Source: Janthinobacterium sp. GW458P (GTDB lineage Bacteria; Pseudomonadota; Gammaproteobacteria; Burkholderiales; Burkholderiaceae_D). From it: DNA of 64,000 nucleotides. The stretch spans positions 1 through 64,000 of the forward strand of contig NZ_NEGZ01000026.1 in NCBI RefSeq assembly GCF_002127585.1, read 5' to 3'. The notes under the pieces were generated by a model that worked only from the letters and a program-made list of their open reading frames with translations, was not told the origin of the DNA and ran no database searches. This document shows, piece by piece, positions 1 through 8,715 of this stretch. The position numbers and the translations under genes were made by a program. Within the stretch, counting starts at the first letter, position 1. Each line of letters starts with the position of its first letter.

Positions 1-183
1 GCCTGGCCCGCCCGGGCCACCGGGGCCGCCCGCGCCAGCGCCGCCCTGCGCGCTGGCGCCCGAGTGAGTCAGATACCAGGCGCCGCCGCCCAGCGCGGCC
101 ATCACTGCCAGCGCGATGACGCTGCCGACGATTTTCGAACGGCGGCTGCGCCGCGGGGTATTGGGTGCTGTCTGCGAATCCAT
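1..183 (-). CDS. RND efflux periplasmic adaptor (MdtA-like), N-terminal part only
   Basis: The gene runs off the left edge; only the first 61 codons are present, starting at the ATG at 183-181. The visible protein has a basic cytoplasmic start (PRRSRRSK), one membrane-anchor helix at about residues 20-40 and then a Gly/Ala-rich linker. This is the usual beginning of MdtA/AcrA-type membrane-fusion proteins, which link an inner-membrane RND pump to an outer-membrane channel. The diagnostic lipoyl and beta-barrel domains are outside the window, so the call rests on the N-terminus alone. A 13-bp-arm inverted repeat lies about 180 bases upstream (361-394) and may be its operator. Confidence 0.6.
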   Translation of the reverse strand, partial: MDSQTAPNTPRRSRRSKIVGSVIALAVMAALGGGAWYLTHSGASAQGGAGAGGPGGPGGPG

Positions 184-620
184 CGCTTATCCTTGTAGTG
201 GCCGCTGGCACGGCGAGTCTGTGGCGCCGGCCGAGGTGGAAGACACTCAGGCAGAACGGCCGTTTTTCGGGGTTGTATCGGTACAAAGCCGGGGAATCAA
301 GAGCTGAAAGTCAGCTGAAAAAACATCGCTCCCTGGGCTGAAACGACTCTAGCATAGTCATGTAACTGTTTCATTTCTACTTGAAACAATTACACACAGC
401 CAGACAGGCACGGGAGGATCAGGCGGGCCGGCAGGCAGGCCGCCTGTATGGGGGAGCGGTGGAAAAATCAGGCTTGCGGGGCGTCACCGCCCGGCGTGCG
501 CCAGACGCGGGCGACTCGCATGCGGATACAAACTCGCTACAAATCTCCCGCCAGCCGCCTTGACCTGGCGCCATGCGGATGCTCAGGCGCCAGCAGAGGG
601 CAGCGAGTCTTTACCTGGAT
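184..620. other. Intergenic region between the RND adaptor and the GNAT gene
   Basis: No convincing gene is seen here; short open frames on the plus strand have no ribosome site or family resemblance. The region holds the inverted repeat at 361-394 and, near the 3' end of the GNAT gene, a hairpin with arms TGGCGCC (566-572) and GGCGCCA (586-592) that lacks a T-run. Confidence 0.6.
361..394. promoter_or_regulatory. Inverted repeat, possible operator upstream of the RND efflux gene
   Basis: Arms TGTAACTGTTTCA (361-373) and TGAAACAATTACA (382-394) are inverted copies with one mismatched pair, separated by 8 bases. On the minus strand a weak -10-like TATGCT (356-351) follows. The size and symmetry suit a dimeric TetR/MarR-type repressor site. 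No regulator gene is visible in the window, so the link to the efflux gene is inference. Confidence 0.45.
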
Positions 621-1166
621 TTACAAGGTCATGCCGAGGATGACATCCTGATAGTCGGTGCTGCCGACGCGGAAGGTACGCCGGCCCACCTGCGCAAAGC
701 CGCAACGCGCATAAAAGGCCAGCGCATCGTGGTTTTCCGCGTACACGCCCAGCAGCACGCGCCCTGCCCCGCCGGCGCGCGCTTGGCTCAGCGCCGCCTG
801 CATCAGGCGCTGGCCCACGCGCCGGCCCTGGAAGCGGTGCAGCAGGTAGATGCGCTTGATTTCCAGGTCGTCCGGGCGCGGGTCCGCCACCGGCAGGCCG
901 GCGGGACTGAGCACCAGGTAGCCCACGGGGGCGCCGCCGGGCGTGGCCTCGGCCAGCCACAAGCGCATGGCCGGCAGCGCCAGCCAGTCGCGGTACAGCT
1001 GCGCGTCGTGCTGGCGCTGGCAATGGGCGAGGATATCGGCGCCGTCGAGGATGCCGGCGAACGCTTCAAGAAAAGTCGATTGCCCCACCAGCGCCAGCGC
1101 CTGTTCATCGCCCTTGACGCAGGGGCGGATGGCGATACCCGTGGGTGCGCTGATGTCGCTTGCCAT
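621..1166 (-). CDS. GNAT family N-acetyltransferase
   Basis: A 181-residue protein with a single GNAT fold. It has the acetyl-CoA pyrophosphate loop in the form RFQGRRVGQRLM (about residues 113-124), preceded by the beta-4 strand LEIKRIYLL, and ends with the typical NHDALAFYARCGFAQVG segment. Such enzymes transfer acetyl from acetyl-CoA to an amine; the substrate cannot be read from the sequence. The ATG at 1166 has an AGGAG ribosome site. The next gene upstream on the same strand (sppA) starts far away, so this is probably a separate unit. Confidence 0.85.
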   Translation of the reverse strand: MASDISAPTGIAIRPCVKGDEQALALVGQSTFLEAFAGILDGADILAHCQRQHDAQLYRDWLALPAMRLWLAEATPGGAPVGYLVLSPAGLPVADPRPDDLEIKRIYLLHRFQGRRVGQRLMQAALSQARAGGAGRVLLGVYAENHDALAFYARCGFAQVGRRTFRVGSTDYQDVILGMTL

Positions 1167-1229
1167 GCCTTGCTCCTGATATGAAACAAGCCGGGCGAAG
1201 CCGGCTTGCGTATGCTGTTGATGTGGGTA

Positions 1230-3104
1230 TTACTTGCCGCCCAGAGGCACCTCGCACAGGCAGTGCGTGAGGGCCATGAACGGTTTGTGCTCGCGCGTGA
1301 TGCCCGACAGCCAGGAGAGGTCCTGCGCCATGCCCAGCGCCGCATCGGCCGGCAAGCCCGTCGTGGCCAGGCCCAGCTTCACGTGCTCGCCCAGGCCCAG
1401 CGAGGCCATGGCCTTGGAACCGAACATGCCGATCAAACGGTCGACGTTCGACGTTTCCTGCTCCAGGTAGGTCACGCGGTAGTCGGCGCCCAGCTTGGCG
1501 CGCCTGGCGGCCGAGGCCAGCGCATCGCCATAGCTGCCGATGCGGTCGACCAGATTGCGCTCTTTCGCCTGCAAGCCCGTCCAGACGCGGCCCTGCGCCA
1601 CTTCATTGATTTTCTCGGGCGTCGTCTTGCGCGCCTTGGCGGCCAGGCTCAGGAAGTCGCCATACACGTGGTTGATCGAGCCCTGGATCACTTGCGCGAA
1701 GCGGGGGTCGAGCGGGCGCAAGGGGTTGCCCGCGTCGGCCAGCCAGGTGGTCGGCGAACCGGCCGTGTGGATGCCCAGCTTTTCCACCACCTTGTCGGCC
1801 GTCGGCAGAATCGCGAACACGCCGATGGAACCGGTGATGGTGGCCGCGTCGGCGATCACTTCATCGGACGAGGTGCTGATCCAGTAGCCGCCCGACGCGG
1901 CCACGTTGCCCATCGAGACGACCACGGGCTTGCCGGCGGCGCGCGTCAGTTCCAGTTCGCGGCGTATCAGTTCCGAGCCGAAGGCGCTGCCGCCCGGCGA
2001 ATCGACGCGCAGCACGACGGCCTTGATCGACTTGTCTTCGCGCGCCTGGCGGATCAAACGCGAGGTGGACAGGCCGCCGATGGCGCCTGGCGCCGCGATG
2101 CCGTCGCCGATTTCACCGGAGGCGATGACCACGCCGACGGCGTCGCCGATATGCACGGGGCGCAGGCGCGCCAGGTAGTCGGTGTAGTTCACCTGGCGGA
2201 AATTCGTCCCTTCCGTGTTCTTCGCGCCGCGCGCCATCATGAACTGGCGCAGTTCATCGCGCGTTTTCAGGCCGTCGACCAGTTTCCCATTGAGCGACAG
2301 CTTGGCAATGTCGCCGCCGGCCGCCGTCATCAGCGCGGGCAGGTTGTCGATCGTTTGCATGATGGCGCCGGCCGGCAGCTTGCGCGCCTTTTCCACGTCC
2401 GTCGTATAGGTGGTCCACAGGCCGTTGTTCAGGTAGCGGTCCGCTTCGGCCGCCGCTTCGGACGGGCCGTTGGCGATGAAGGGCTCGGCCGCGCTTTTAT
2501 ACGTACCCACTTTCAGCAGGTTGACCGTCACGCCCACCTTGTCGAGCGCGTCGCGGTAGTAATTGCGGTAGCGGCCGAAGCCTTCGAGCATGACGCCGCC
2601 CATCGGGTGCACGAACACTTCGTCGGCCCTGGCCGCCACCAGGTACTGGCGCTGGTTGTAGCTCGAACCCCAGGCCGTCACTTTCTTGCCCGAGGCGCGG
2701 AAACGCTCAACGCCGGCCGCCACTTCGCGCAGCGAAGCCAGGCCGCCGCCCTGCAGTTCGTCGAGCAGGATCACCATGGAACCGATGTTCTTGTCCTTGG
2801 CCGCCGTGTCGAGCACCGCCAGCACGTCGCGCAGCTGCACGCTTTTCTTGACTTCGCCGCTGACATTGGCCAGCACGGCTTCGCGCACGCCGCCCGGGGT
2901 TTCCTCCACCAGCGGGCCTTGCAGGTCCAGCACCAGGGTGGTCTTTTCGCCCAGCGGCTTGGCGCCGCCGCCGAAGATGGCGATCAGGATGGCGATGACG
3001 ATCAGCAGGAAAATCAGGTTGAAGACGGCGCGGCGGGTGGCGTCCAGCGCGCGCCAGAATGCGCCAAAACCGCGGCGCAGCGGCGGAAAGGGGTTCAGTG
3101 ACAT
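1230..3104 (-). CDS. sppA: Signal peptide peptidase SppA, 67K type
   Basis: A 624-residue inner-membrane serine protease that degrades signal peptides left after secretion. It has one N-terminal membrane helix (about 27-45) and two tandem ClpP/crotonase-like protease domains, as in long E. coli-type SppA. The catalytic lysine is seen in the VGTYKSAAEPF motif (about K203) in the first domain and the nucleophilic serine in NVAASGGYW (about S404) in the second, the expected split dyad. The length is normal for the family. The short upstream gap contains inverted GTTATAT/ATATAAC arms (3119-3147), possibly part of its promoter region. Confidence 0.95.
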   Translation of the reverse strand: MSLNPFPPLRRGFGAFWRALDATRRAVFNLIFLLIVIAILIAIFGGGAKPLGEKTTLVLDLQGPLVEETPGGVREAVLANVSGEVKKSVQLRDVLAVLDTAAKDKNIGSMVILLDELQGGGLASLREVAAGVERFRASGKKVTAWGSSYNQRQYLVAARADEVFVHPMGGVMLEGFGRYRNYYRDALDKVGVTVNLLKVGTYKSAAEPFIANGPSEAAAEADRYLNNGLWTTYTTDVEKARKLPAGAIMQTIDNLPALMTAAGGDIAKLSLNGKLVDGLKTRDELRQFMMARGAKNTEGTNFRQVNYTDYLARLRPVHIGDAVGVVIASGEIGDGIAAPGAIGGLSTSRLIRQAREDKSIKAVVLRVDSPGGSAFGSELIRRELELTRAAGKPVVVSMGNVAASGGYWISTSSDEVIADAATITGSIGVFAILPTADKVVEKLGIHTAGSPTTWLADAGNPLRPLDPRFAQVIQGSINHVYGDFLSLAAKARKTTPEKINEVAQGRVWTGLQAKERNLVDRIGSYGDALASAARRAKLGADYRVTYLEQETSNVDRLIGMFGSKAMASLGLGEHVKLGLATTGLPADAALGMAQDLSWLSGITREHKPFMALTHCLCEVPLGGK

Positions 3105-3167
3105 TGATGCTCCGTGAGGTTATATACCTAAAGGAAACCAATATAACTGAAAACGGTGCGAATCGTC

Positions 3168-4646
3168 TTATTTTGACAACTGTGCCGCGCCCTGGCCGCC
3201 CTGCCCTGGCGGCGTGGAAATGAGGAACAGGCCCGCCAGCACGAGGGCGCCGTTGAGGATCAGCAGTTCCAGGCCGATGCGGTAATGTTCAAACAGCCGC
3301 GCCTGTTCCTGCTCGACCAGCGCGCACAGCAGCGGCCCGGCGATGGCCACCAGCGGCACCCAGCGGTCGCGCACGCCGCGCCGGCTCAGCAGGCCGAAGG
3401 CAAACAGGCCCAGCAGCGGACCATAGGTATAGCTGGCCAGCTTCAGGATCACGCCTATCATGCTGGGATCGTCGAGCCACCTGAAGACCATGATCAAGAT
3501 CAAGAACAGTGCGGTAAAGCCCAGGTGGACACGGCGGCGCCAGCGCATCTGCGCCGCCTGGCTCAAATCCGCCCGCCGCTGCAGGCCCAGGATGTCGATG
3601 CAGAAGGTGGACGTGAGCGCCGTCAATGCCCCGTCCACGCTGGGAAACAGGGCGGAAACGAGGGCGATGAAGAAAATCAGCTGCACCGCGGCGGGAAAAT
3701 GCCCGAGCACGACGGCGGGGAACAGTTTATCGCCCGTGGCCGTCACGCCGGCCAGCGGCGCGTACAGGTGCAGCAGTCCGCCCAGAAACAGGAACAGCAG
3801 CAGCACGCCGGTCAGCACCACGGTGAGACTCAGCATATTCTTTTGCGAATCGCGCAAGGTGCGCACGGAAATGTTCTTTTGCATCATTTCCTGGTCCATG
3901 CCCGTCATGGCAATCGTGATGAACATGCCGGCAAGAATATGCTTCCACACGTAGGCGGGGCTGTCCGGGTCGACGGTGAAGATGCGCGTGAGGCCCTGCG
4001 CGCGCATGCGCTCGAGGCTGTCGATCACGGACAGGTCCATCGCGCGCAGCAAGAACACGCTGCAGATGACGAGGCCGGCCAGCATGCACGCCGTTTGCAG
4101 GGTGTCAGTCCAGACGATGGTTTTCACGCCGCCTTCATAGGTGTAGAGCAGGATCAGCAGCAGCACGATGCACGACGTCAGCCAGAACGGCACGCCCAGG
4201 CTGTCGAGTATCGTGGCCTGCAGGATATTGACCACCAGATACAGCCGCGCCGTGGCGCCCAGCAGCCGCGAGACGATGAAAAACGCCGCCCCGCTCTGGT
4301 AGGAGCGCCGGCCCAGGCGCACTTCCAGGTAGCGGTAAATGGAAGTCAGCTGCAGCCGGTAGTACAGCGGCAGCAGGATGAAGGTGATGGCGAGATAGCC
4401 GAGCACATAGCCGAGCATCAGCTGGATGTAGCCGAAACCGTTGCTGCCCACGGCGCCGGGCACGCTGATGAAGGTCACGCCCGTGAGCGTCGTGCCGACC
4501 ATGCCGAAGGCCACCAGCATCCAGTTGCTGTCCTTGTTGCCGATGAAAAAACTGTCGTTGGTGGCATGGCGCGAGGTGCGCCATGCCACGCCCAGCAGGA
4601 TCAAAAAATACGCGAGGACGACGGCAAACAGGATGGCTGGGGACAT
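3168..4646 (-). CDS. Sodium:solute symporter family protein
   Basis: The frame stays open far upstream, but the first convincing start is the ATG at 4646, which gives 492 residues. From there the protein begins directly with a membrane helix and has the SSS layout: about 13 hydrophobic segments, the early DSFFIGNKDSNW and FGMVGTTLTGVTFISVPG region, YLEVRLG and the mid-protein TDTLQTACM segment. Family members import small organic solutes with Na+. The substrate is not identifiable. It ends in a short Gln/Gly-rich cytoplasmic tail. The neighbouring minus-strand gene 69 bases upstream is a YeeE-type transporter, so co-transcription is possible. Confidence 0.85.
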   Translation of the reverse strand: MSPAILFAVVLAYFLILLGVAWRTSRHATNDSFFIGNKDSNWMLVAFGMVGTTLTGVTFISVPGAVGSNGFGYIQLMLGYVLGYLAITFILLPLYYRLQLTSIYRYLEVRLGRRSYQSGAAFFIVSRLLGATARLYLVVNILQATILDSLGVPFWLTSCIVLLLILLYTYEGGVKTIVWTDTLQTACMLAGLVICSVFLLRAMDLSVIDSLERMRAQGLTRIFTVDPDSPAYVWKHILAGMFITIAMTGMDQEMMQKNISVRTLRDSQKNMLSLTVVLTGVLLLFLFLGGLLHLYAPLAGVTATGDKLFPAVVLGHFPAAVQLIFFIALVSALFPSVDGALTALTSTFCIDILGLQRRADLSQAAQMRWRRRVHLGFTALFLILIMVFRWLDDPSMIGVILKLASYTYGPLLGLFAFGLLSRRGVRDRWVPLVAIAGPLLCALVEQEQARLFEHYRIGLELLILNGALVLAGLFLISTPPGQGGQGAAQLSK

Positions 4647-4714
4647 GGGTATTGCTCTGGCGGCAAGGGGAACAGGGGCAGAAATATACAGCAAAGCCCC
4701 AGTCTGCGCCGGCC

Positions 4715-5932
4715 TCAGCAGCCGCTCGGCTTGACTTTCTCCACTTCCAGGCCGAACCATGGACGCAAACGCGTGCCGATGACATTGCCCAGGAAAGCGC
4801 AGACCAGCCACAGCCAGCCATGCAAACTGCCCGAGATGATACCGCTGAAATAGGCGCCGATGTTGCAGCCGTAGGCCAGGCGCGCGCCATAGCCGAGCAG
4901 CAGGCCGCCGGCGACGGCGGCGATGACCGAGCGGCGCGGGATGCGCCACACGGGCGCGTAGCGGCCGGCCAGCGCCGCCGCCAGCATGGCGCCCAGCACG
5001 ATGCCGATATCCATCACGGAAGTCTTGTCCTGCGTCAAAGGCGCGGCCAGGGCGGCCGCGTTGGCCTTGGTCGACCAGTAGGCCCAGCTGGCCATGTCGA
5101 TGCCGACCGCGGACGCGGCCTTGGCGCCCCACAGGGCGAACGCCGACGTCACGCCCCACGGCTTGCCCGACAGCGCCAGGGTGATGAAATTGAGCACGAC
5201 GAGCGCGATGGCGCCCGCCACCAGCGGCCACGGGCCGTGCAGCCAGGGCGACGCCTGCGACGGGCGCAGGGGCGTGGCCACGAGCTTGCCGTGGCGGCGC
5301 TTTTCCACGAATACCGTGAGGCCGGCGATCAAGGCGAAGACGAACCAGTTCAGCGCCAGCGCGGGCGCCAGGCCCAGCGTCGTGACGAGGGAAATGGGTT
5401 TTAGTTGCGGCAACGCCGTCCAGAACGGCATGTGCGCCGTGCCGATCACGGAGCCGACGATGAAGGCGGCCAGGGTGATGAGCATGCGCGTGCTGCCCCC
5501 GCCCACCGTGTACAGCGTGCCGGAGGCGCAGCCGCCGCCCAGCTGCATGCCGATGCCGAAGATGAAGGCGCCGAAGATCACCGAGGTGCCGGCGGGAGAC
5601 ACCAGGCCCGCGACGGGCGTGCCGAACAGGGTGCCGGCCGACAATGCCGGGAAAAACAGGGCCACGCCCACGGCCAGCATCAGCATTTGCGCGCGCAAGC
5701 CGTCGCCGCGGCCATCGGCGATGAAGACGCGCCAGGCCGATGTAAAGCCGAAGGCCGCGTGATACAGGGTAATGCCGAGCAAGGCGCCCACCACGTACAG
5801 CGCGGCCTGCTTGATGCCGACGCTCTGCGCCAGATACCAGGCGCCTAGCACGATGAGCAACAGGGCCACGCCCAGCGGTTTCGGATTGATGGCGGCGCGC
5901 AGGCGCAGCGGTGACATTGCGGTATCGGACAT
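4715..5932 (-). CDS. YeeE/YedE (TsuA-type) sulfur-compound transporter
   Basis: About 405 residues from the ATG at 5932 (in-frame alternatives exist at 5986 and 5917; none has a strong ribosome site). The protein is polytopic and shows the two conserved cysteine motifs of YeeE/TsuA proteins, GGGCASGTLY in the first half and YGCNIGAYFSG near the end. In characterised members these cysteines line the path for thiosulfate. The length equals two half-units fused in one chain. Thiosulfate or a related sulfur compound is the likely substrate, from family knowledge only. No sulfurtransferase or cysteine synthase gene lies beside it. Confidence 0.8.
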   Translation of the reverse strand: MSDTAMSPLRLRAAINPKPLGVALLLIVLGAWYLAQSVGIKQAALYVVGALLGITLYHAAFGFTSAWRVFIADGRGDGLRAQMLMLAVGVALFFPALSAGTLFGTPVAGLVSPAGTSVIFGAFIFGIGMQLGGGCASGTLYTVGGGSTRMLITLAAFIVGSVIGTAHMPFWTALPQLKPISLVTTLGLAPALALNWFVFALIAGLTVFVEKRRHGKLVATPLRPSQASPWLHGPWPLVAGAIALVVLNFITLALSGKPWGVTSAFALWGAKAASAVGIDMASWAYWSTKANAAALAAPLTQDKTSVMDIGIVLGAMLAAALAGRYAPVWRIPRRSVIAAVAGGLLLGYGARLAYGCNIGAYFSGIISGSLHGWLWLVCAFLGNVIGTRLRPWFGLEVEKVKPSGC

Positions 5933-6014
5933 GGGGGTATGGGCGGGAGAAAAGGAAACACCATTGTAAACCCTGGTCTCGTCCATGCCAGCGACTTGCT
6001 TGCAGATCAAGCAG

Positions 6015-7226
6015 TTAATGCCCCACCGCATGCATCGACTTTTCGCCGCCGCTGCGCACGGCGATGGGATGCAAGCGGTCCATCCGGCCGCTCAGGGCCG
6101 TCAAGCCGAAGGCACCCAGCACGACGAGCGCGCCGATCCAGCCCGTATGCACGAGGCCCAGGTGTTCCACGATCAGGCCGCCGCCCCAGGCGCCGCCGGC
6201 GATGCCAAGATTGAACGCGGCGATATTCAGGCCCGATGCCACGTCGACGGCGCGGGGCGTGAAGTGTTCGGCTTGCTGAACGACATACACTTGCAAACCA
6301 GCAACGTTACCGAAGGCAACGGCGCCCCACAGCAGCACGGTGATGACGACGAGCACCGGATGCGGCGCCGTGAAGGTCAGCAGCAGCAAAACGGCTGCCA
6401 GCAGCAGGAAGATCCGTTTCAGGGCGCGCACTGGCCCCATCGTGTCGGCCAGCTTGCCGCCCCAGATATTGCCGAAGGCCACGGACACGCCATACACGAG
6501 CATCACCGCGCCCACGGCGCCGGCGCTGAAACCCGACACCTGCTGCAGGATTGGCGCCAGATAGGTAAAGGCGATGAAGGAGCCGCCATAGCCGACGGCC
6601 GTCATGGCGTACACCAGCAGCAGCCGGGGCTGGCCCAGTACCTGCACTTGCTGCAGCAGCGACGCCGGTTTGCCGTGCTTGATGGTCGACGGCACGTACA
6701 GCAGGCTGCCGATGAACGCCACCAGGCCCAGGGCCGAGACGGCCAGGAAGGTTTCGCGCCAGCCGACATGCTGGCCGATGAAGGTGCCCAGCGGCACGCC
6801 CGTCACCAGGGCCACGGTCAAGCCCGTAAACATGATGGCGATCGCGCTGGCCGCCTTGTCCTTGGGCACCAGCGAGGTGGCGATGGTCGAGCCGATGGAA
6901 AAGAACACGCCATGCGCCAGCCCCGTCACGATGCGGGCGACGACGAGGGTTGCATAGCCGGGAGATTTCCACGCCAGCAAGTTACCCAGGGTGAACAAGA
7001 CCATCAGCGACAATAACAAGGTTTTGCGCGGTAGCTTGCCCGTCAGGGCAGTGAGCACGGGTGCGCCGACGGCGACGCCCAGCGCATACAGGCTGACCAG
7101 CAGGCCGGCCGACGGCAGGTTGACGCCCAGGTCCGCGGCGATGGTGGGCAACAGCCCCACGATGACAAACTCGGTGGTTCCGATGGCAAACGCGCTGAGG
7201 GTCAGCGCGAGCAAGGCAATGGGCAT
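6015..7226 (-). CDS. MFS transporter, DHA1 drug-efflux type
   Basis: A 403-residue, 12-helix major facilitator. It opens with LSAFAIGTTEFVIVGLLP, typical of the AraJ/YdhP/PbuE-like DHA1 branch, and has the motif A loop GKLPRKTLL between helices 2 and 3 and the motif C-like region VTGVPLGTFIGQHVGWR. This branch exports drugs, sugars or nucleosides; the substrate is unknown. It is transcribed away from the DUF3820 gene, so 7227-7370 must hold both promoters. No regulator is adjacent. Related exporters occur at 12113 and 26586. Confidence 0.88.
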   Translation of the reverse strand: MPIALLALTLSAFAIGTTEFVIVGLLPTIAADLGVNLPSAGLLVSLYALGVAVGAPVLTALTGKLPRKTLLLSLMVLFTLGNLLAWKSPGYATLVVARIVTGLAHGVFFSIGSTIATSLVPKDKAASAIAIMFTGLTVALVTGVPLGTFIGQHVGWRETFLAVSALGLVAFIGSLLYVPSTIKHGKPASLLQQVQVLGQPRLLLVYAMTAVGYGGSFIAFTYLAPILQQVSGFSAGAVGAVMLVYGVSVAFGNIWGGKLADTMGPVRALKRIFLLLAAVLLLLTFTAPHPVLVVITVLLWGAVAFGNVAGLQVYVVQQAEHFTPRAVDVASGLNIAAFNLGIAGGAWGGGLIVEHLGLVHTGWIGALVVLGAFGLTALSGRMDRLHPIAVRSGGEKSMHAVGH

Positions 7227-7370
7227 GACAAACTCCGATAAATGATGTTGGCATGCAGTATCGGGGTTTTCTTTGTTCCGAAAAATACGTCAGCGGGCAG
7301 AAGATAGTTGCGCCAAAATCAACAATGCAGAGGTCTGCTACACTGGGCAGGTCAACACGAGATTTCCACC

Positions 7371-7607
7371 ATGAATTCAGAAAAACTGGCGCTGCTGGTC
7401 ACGCGCGAAATGCCATACGGTAAATATCAGGGACGGCTGCTGGCCGACTTGCCGGGCCATTACCTGGGCTGGTTCGCGCGCGAGGGCTTCCCCTCGGGCG
7501 AACTGGGCAGTTTAATTGCGCTGATGTACGAGCTCGACCACAACGATTTACGCAGCTTGCTCGACCCCTTGCGCACGCGCAAGTCGCCATGGCGGCCGGG
7601 AGAATAA
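7371..7607 (+). CDS. DUF3820 family small protein
   Basis: A 78-residue cytoplasmic protein. The core MPYGKYQGRLLADLPGHYLGWF, followed by a GFPSGELG segment, is the DUF3820 signature. Members are small, widespread in proteobacteria and without a firm function. The start at 7371 is chosen because the family begins a few residues before the MPxGKYxG motif; the frame stays open upstream. It converges on the glutaredoxin-like gene with only 8 bases between stop codons. Confidence 0.8.
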   Translation: MNSEKLALLVTREMPYGKYQGRLLADLPGHYLGWFAREGFPSGELGSLIALMYELDHNDLRSLLDPLRTRKSPWRPGE

Positions 7608-7615
7608 GACGGGGC

Positions 7616-7999
7616 TTAAATCGCGCGCAGCTTCTTCGCCAGCATGGCGCTGAACTCGCCATTTTCCACGAGCTTTTGCAGCTCGCTGGCGCCGCCGATG
7701 AGCACGCCATTGACGAAAATCATGGGAAACGTGGGCCAGCCCGTCCACATTTTCAGCGCATTGCGGCGGTGCCACTGACTGAAATAGCTGCCGTACTGCA
7801 GGTACTGATAGGGCGTGCCCAGCACGTCAAGCATCTTGCGCGCCTTGCGCGGAAACGGATTGAGCGCCATGCCGACCACCACCACCTGGTGGGCGGCGAT
7901 GGCTCGCTGCACCTCGCGCACGATGTCCTGGTGCTTGCTGCCGATCAAAAGGCGGGCGGCGGGATGGATCTGGGCTTCGTCGAGGATGGCGCGGGTCAT
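7616..7999 (-). CDS. Glutaredoxin-fold protein lacking the active-site cysteine
   Basis: 127 residues from the ATG at 7999, which has an AGGA ribosome site; the frame is open further upstream, but that part is non-conserved. The glutaredoxin fold is recognisable: a strand VVVVGM, the active-site loop, then the cis-proline motif TFPMIFVNG and the glycine motif IGGASELQKL. The active-site loop, normally CPYC or CGFS, reads NPFPRKARK, so both cysteine positions are replaced (Asn and Pro). It therefore cannot do thiol-disulfide exchange or bind an Fe-S cluster in the usual way. A structural or regulatory role is inferred. Confidence 0.7.
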   Translation of the reverse strand: MTRAILDEAQIHPAARLLIGSKHQDIVREVQRAIAAHQVVVVGMALNPFPRKARKMLDVLGTPYQYLQYGSYFSQWHRRNALKMWTGWPTFPMIFVNGVLIGGASELQKLVENGEFSAMLAKKLRAI

Positions 8000-8109
8000 G
8001 AAAGTCCTGGGGTGAGTGGCACATGGCGTGCGGATCACGCATTGTGCCACGCACTTGTGCCACGCGCCGTGGCTGGCGTGCGCTACACTGCGCCTCTTCT
8101 CCCCTTCAC

Positions 8110-8652
8110 ATGAAATATATGCAAGCAATCACGTCCATGTCCGCATGCCGCGCCCGCCGCCTGCTCGGCGCTCTTCTGCTCGCCGCCAGCTGCGCCAGCG
8201 CCGCCGATCCCGCGCTTGAAAGCGATCTGATCCATGCGCTGCACCTGAAAAAGGGCACGACGGAGCGAGTGGGCACCTCGGGCAAGGCCATCGCCGCCTA
8301 CGTGCGCGAAGGCTACATCGGCAGGCGCCCCGACCAGCGCTTCGACTACACCGATTACTACCTGCTGAAAAAGCCGGCCAGCTTCATGGGGCATGCACTG
8401 GTGCTGATCGAGGAAGAATACATCACGCAATACATCGGCTGCTGCGTCAGCCCCGGGGCGGGCGTCACGGTCAGGGTGCAGGGCAGCACGCAGAAGCTGC
8501 AGGCGTTCGCCCGCGCCCAGCGCTGCACCTTGAACGACCCCGTCGATATCGGGCAGGCCCTGAAAGATGTTGCCATCAAGAACAGGCTGCCCAAAGGCCA
8601 TTACGCGTCCCTGAGCTGCCGCGAGCGCGACGCCGAGCGCGATGAGCCGTGA
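8110..8652 (+). CDS. Hypothetical exported protein
   Basis: About 180 residues from the ATG at 8110. A signal peptide is visible (basic CRARR, then LLGALLLAASCASA, cleavage near ASA-AD). The mature part contains two adjacent cysteines (IGCCVSPG) and two further cysteines (QRCTL, LSCRE), which suits disulfides in the periplasm. I do not recognise a domain. It is divergent from the glutaredoxin-like gene and stands alone on its strand. Start choice is uncertain; M at residue 10 of this reading is an alternative that keeps the signal peptide. Confidence 0.6.
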   Translation: MKYMQAITSMSACRARRLLGALLLAASCASAADPALESDLIHALHLKKGTTERVGTSGKAIAAYVREGYIGRRPDQRFDYTDYYLLKKPASFMGHALVLIEEEYITQYIGCCVSPGAGVTVRVQGSTQKLQAFARAQRCTLNDPVDIGQALKDVAIKNRLPKGHYASLSCRERDAERDEP

Positions 8653-8715
8653 GCCGTGGCATGACCGCCCGGCATCCGCGATGCGGAAGTGCATATCGCG
8701 GCCTTTATCGCGGCC

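Noticed and set aside
1206-3101. Very long plus-strand open frame opposite sppA (631 codons)
   Set aside because: It is the antisense of a clear sppA gene; its His/Arg/Gln-rich composition is what high-GC codons give when read backwards. Similar long antisense frames at 3285-4853, 15008-16564, 31895-33820, 33675-35279, 35405-37417 and 54936-57122 were dropped for the same reason.
4647-5231. N-terminal extension of the symporter frame
   Set aside because: The extra 195 codons overlap the YeeE gene, have no membrane-transport features, and the protein begins naturally at 4646.
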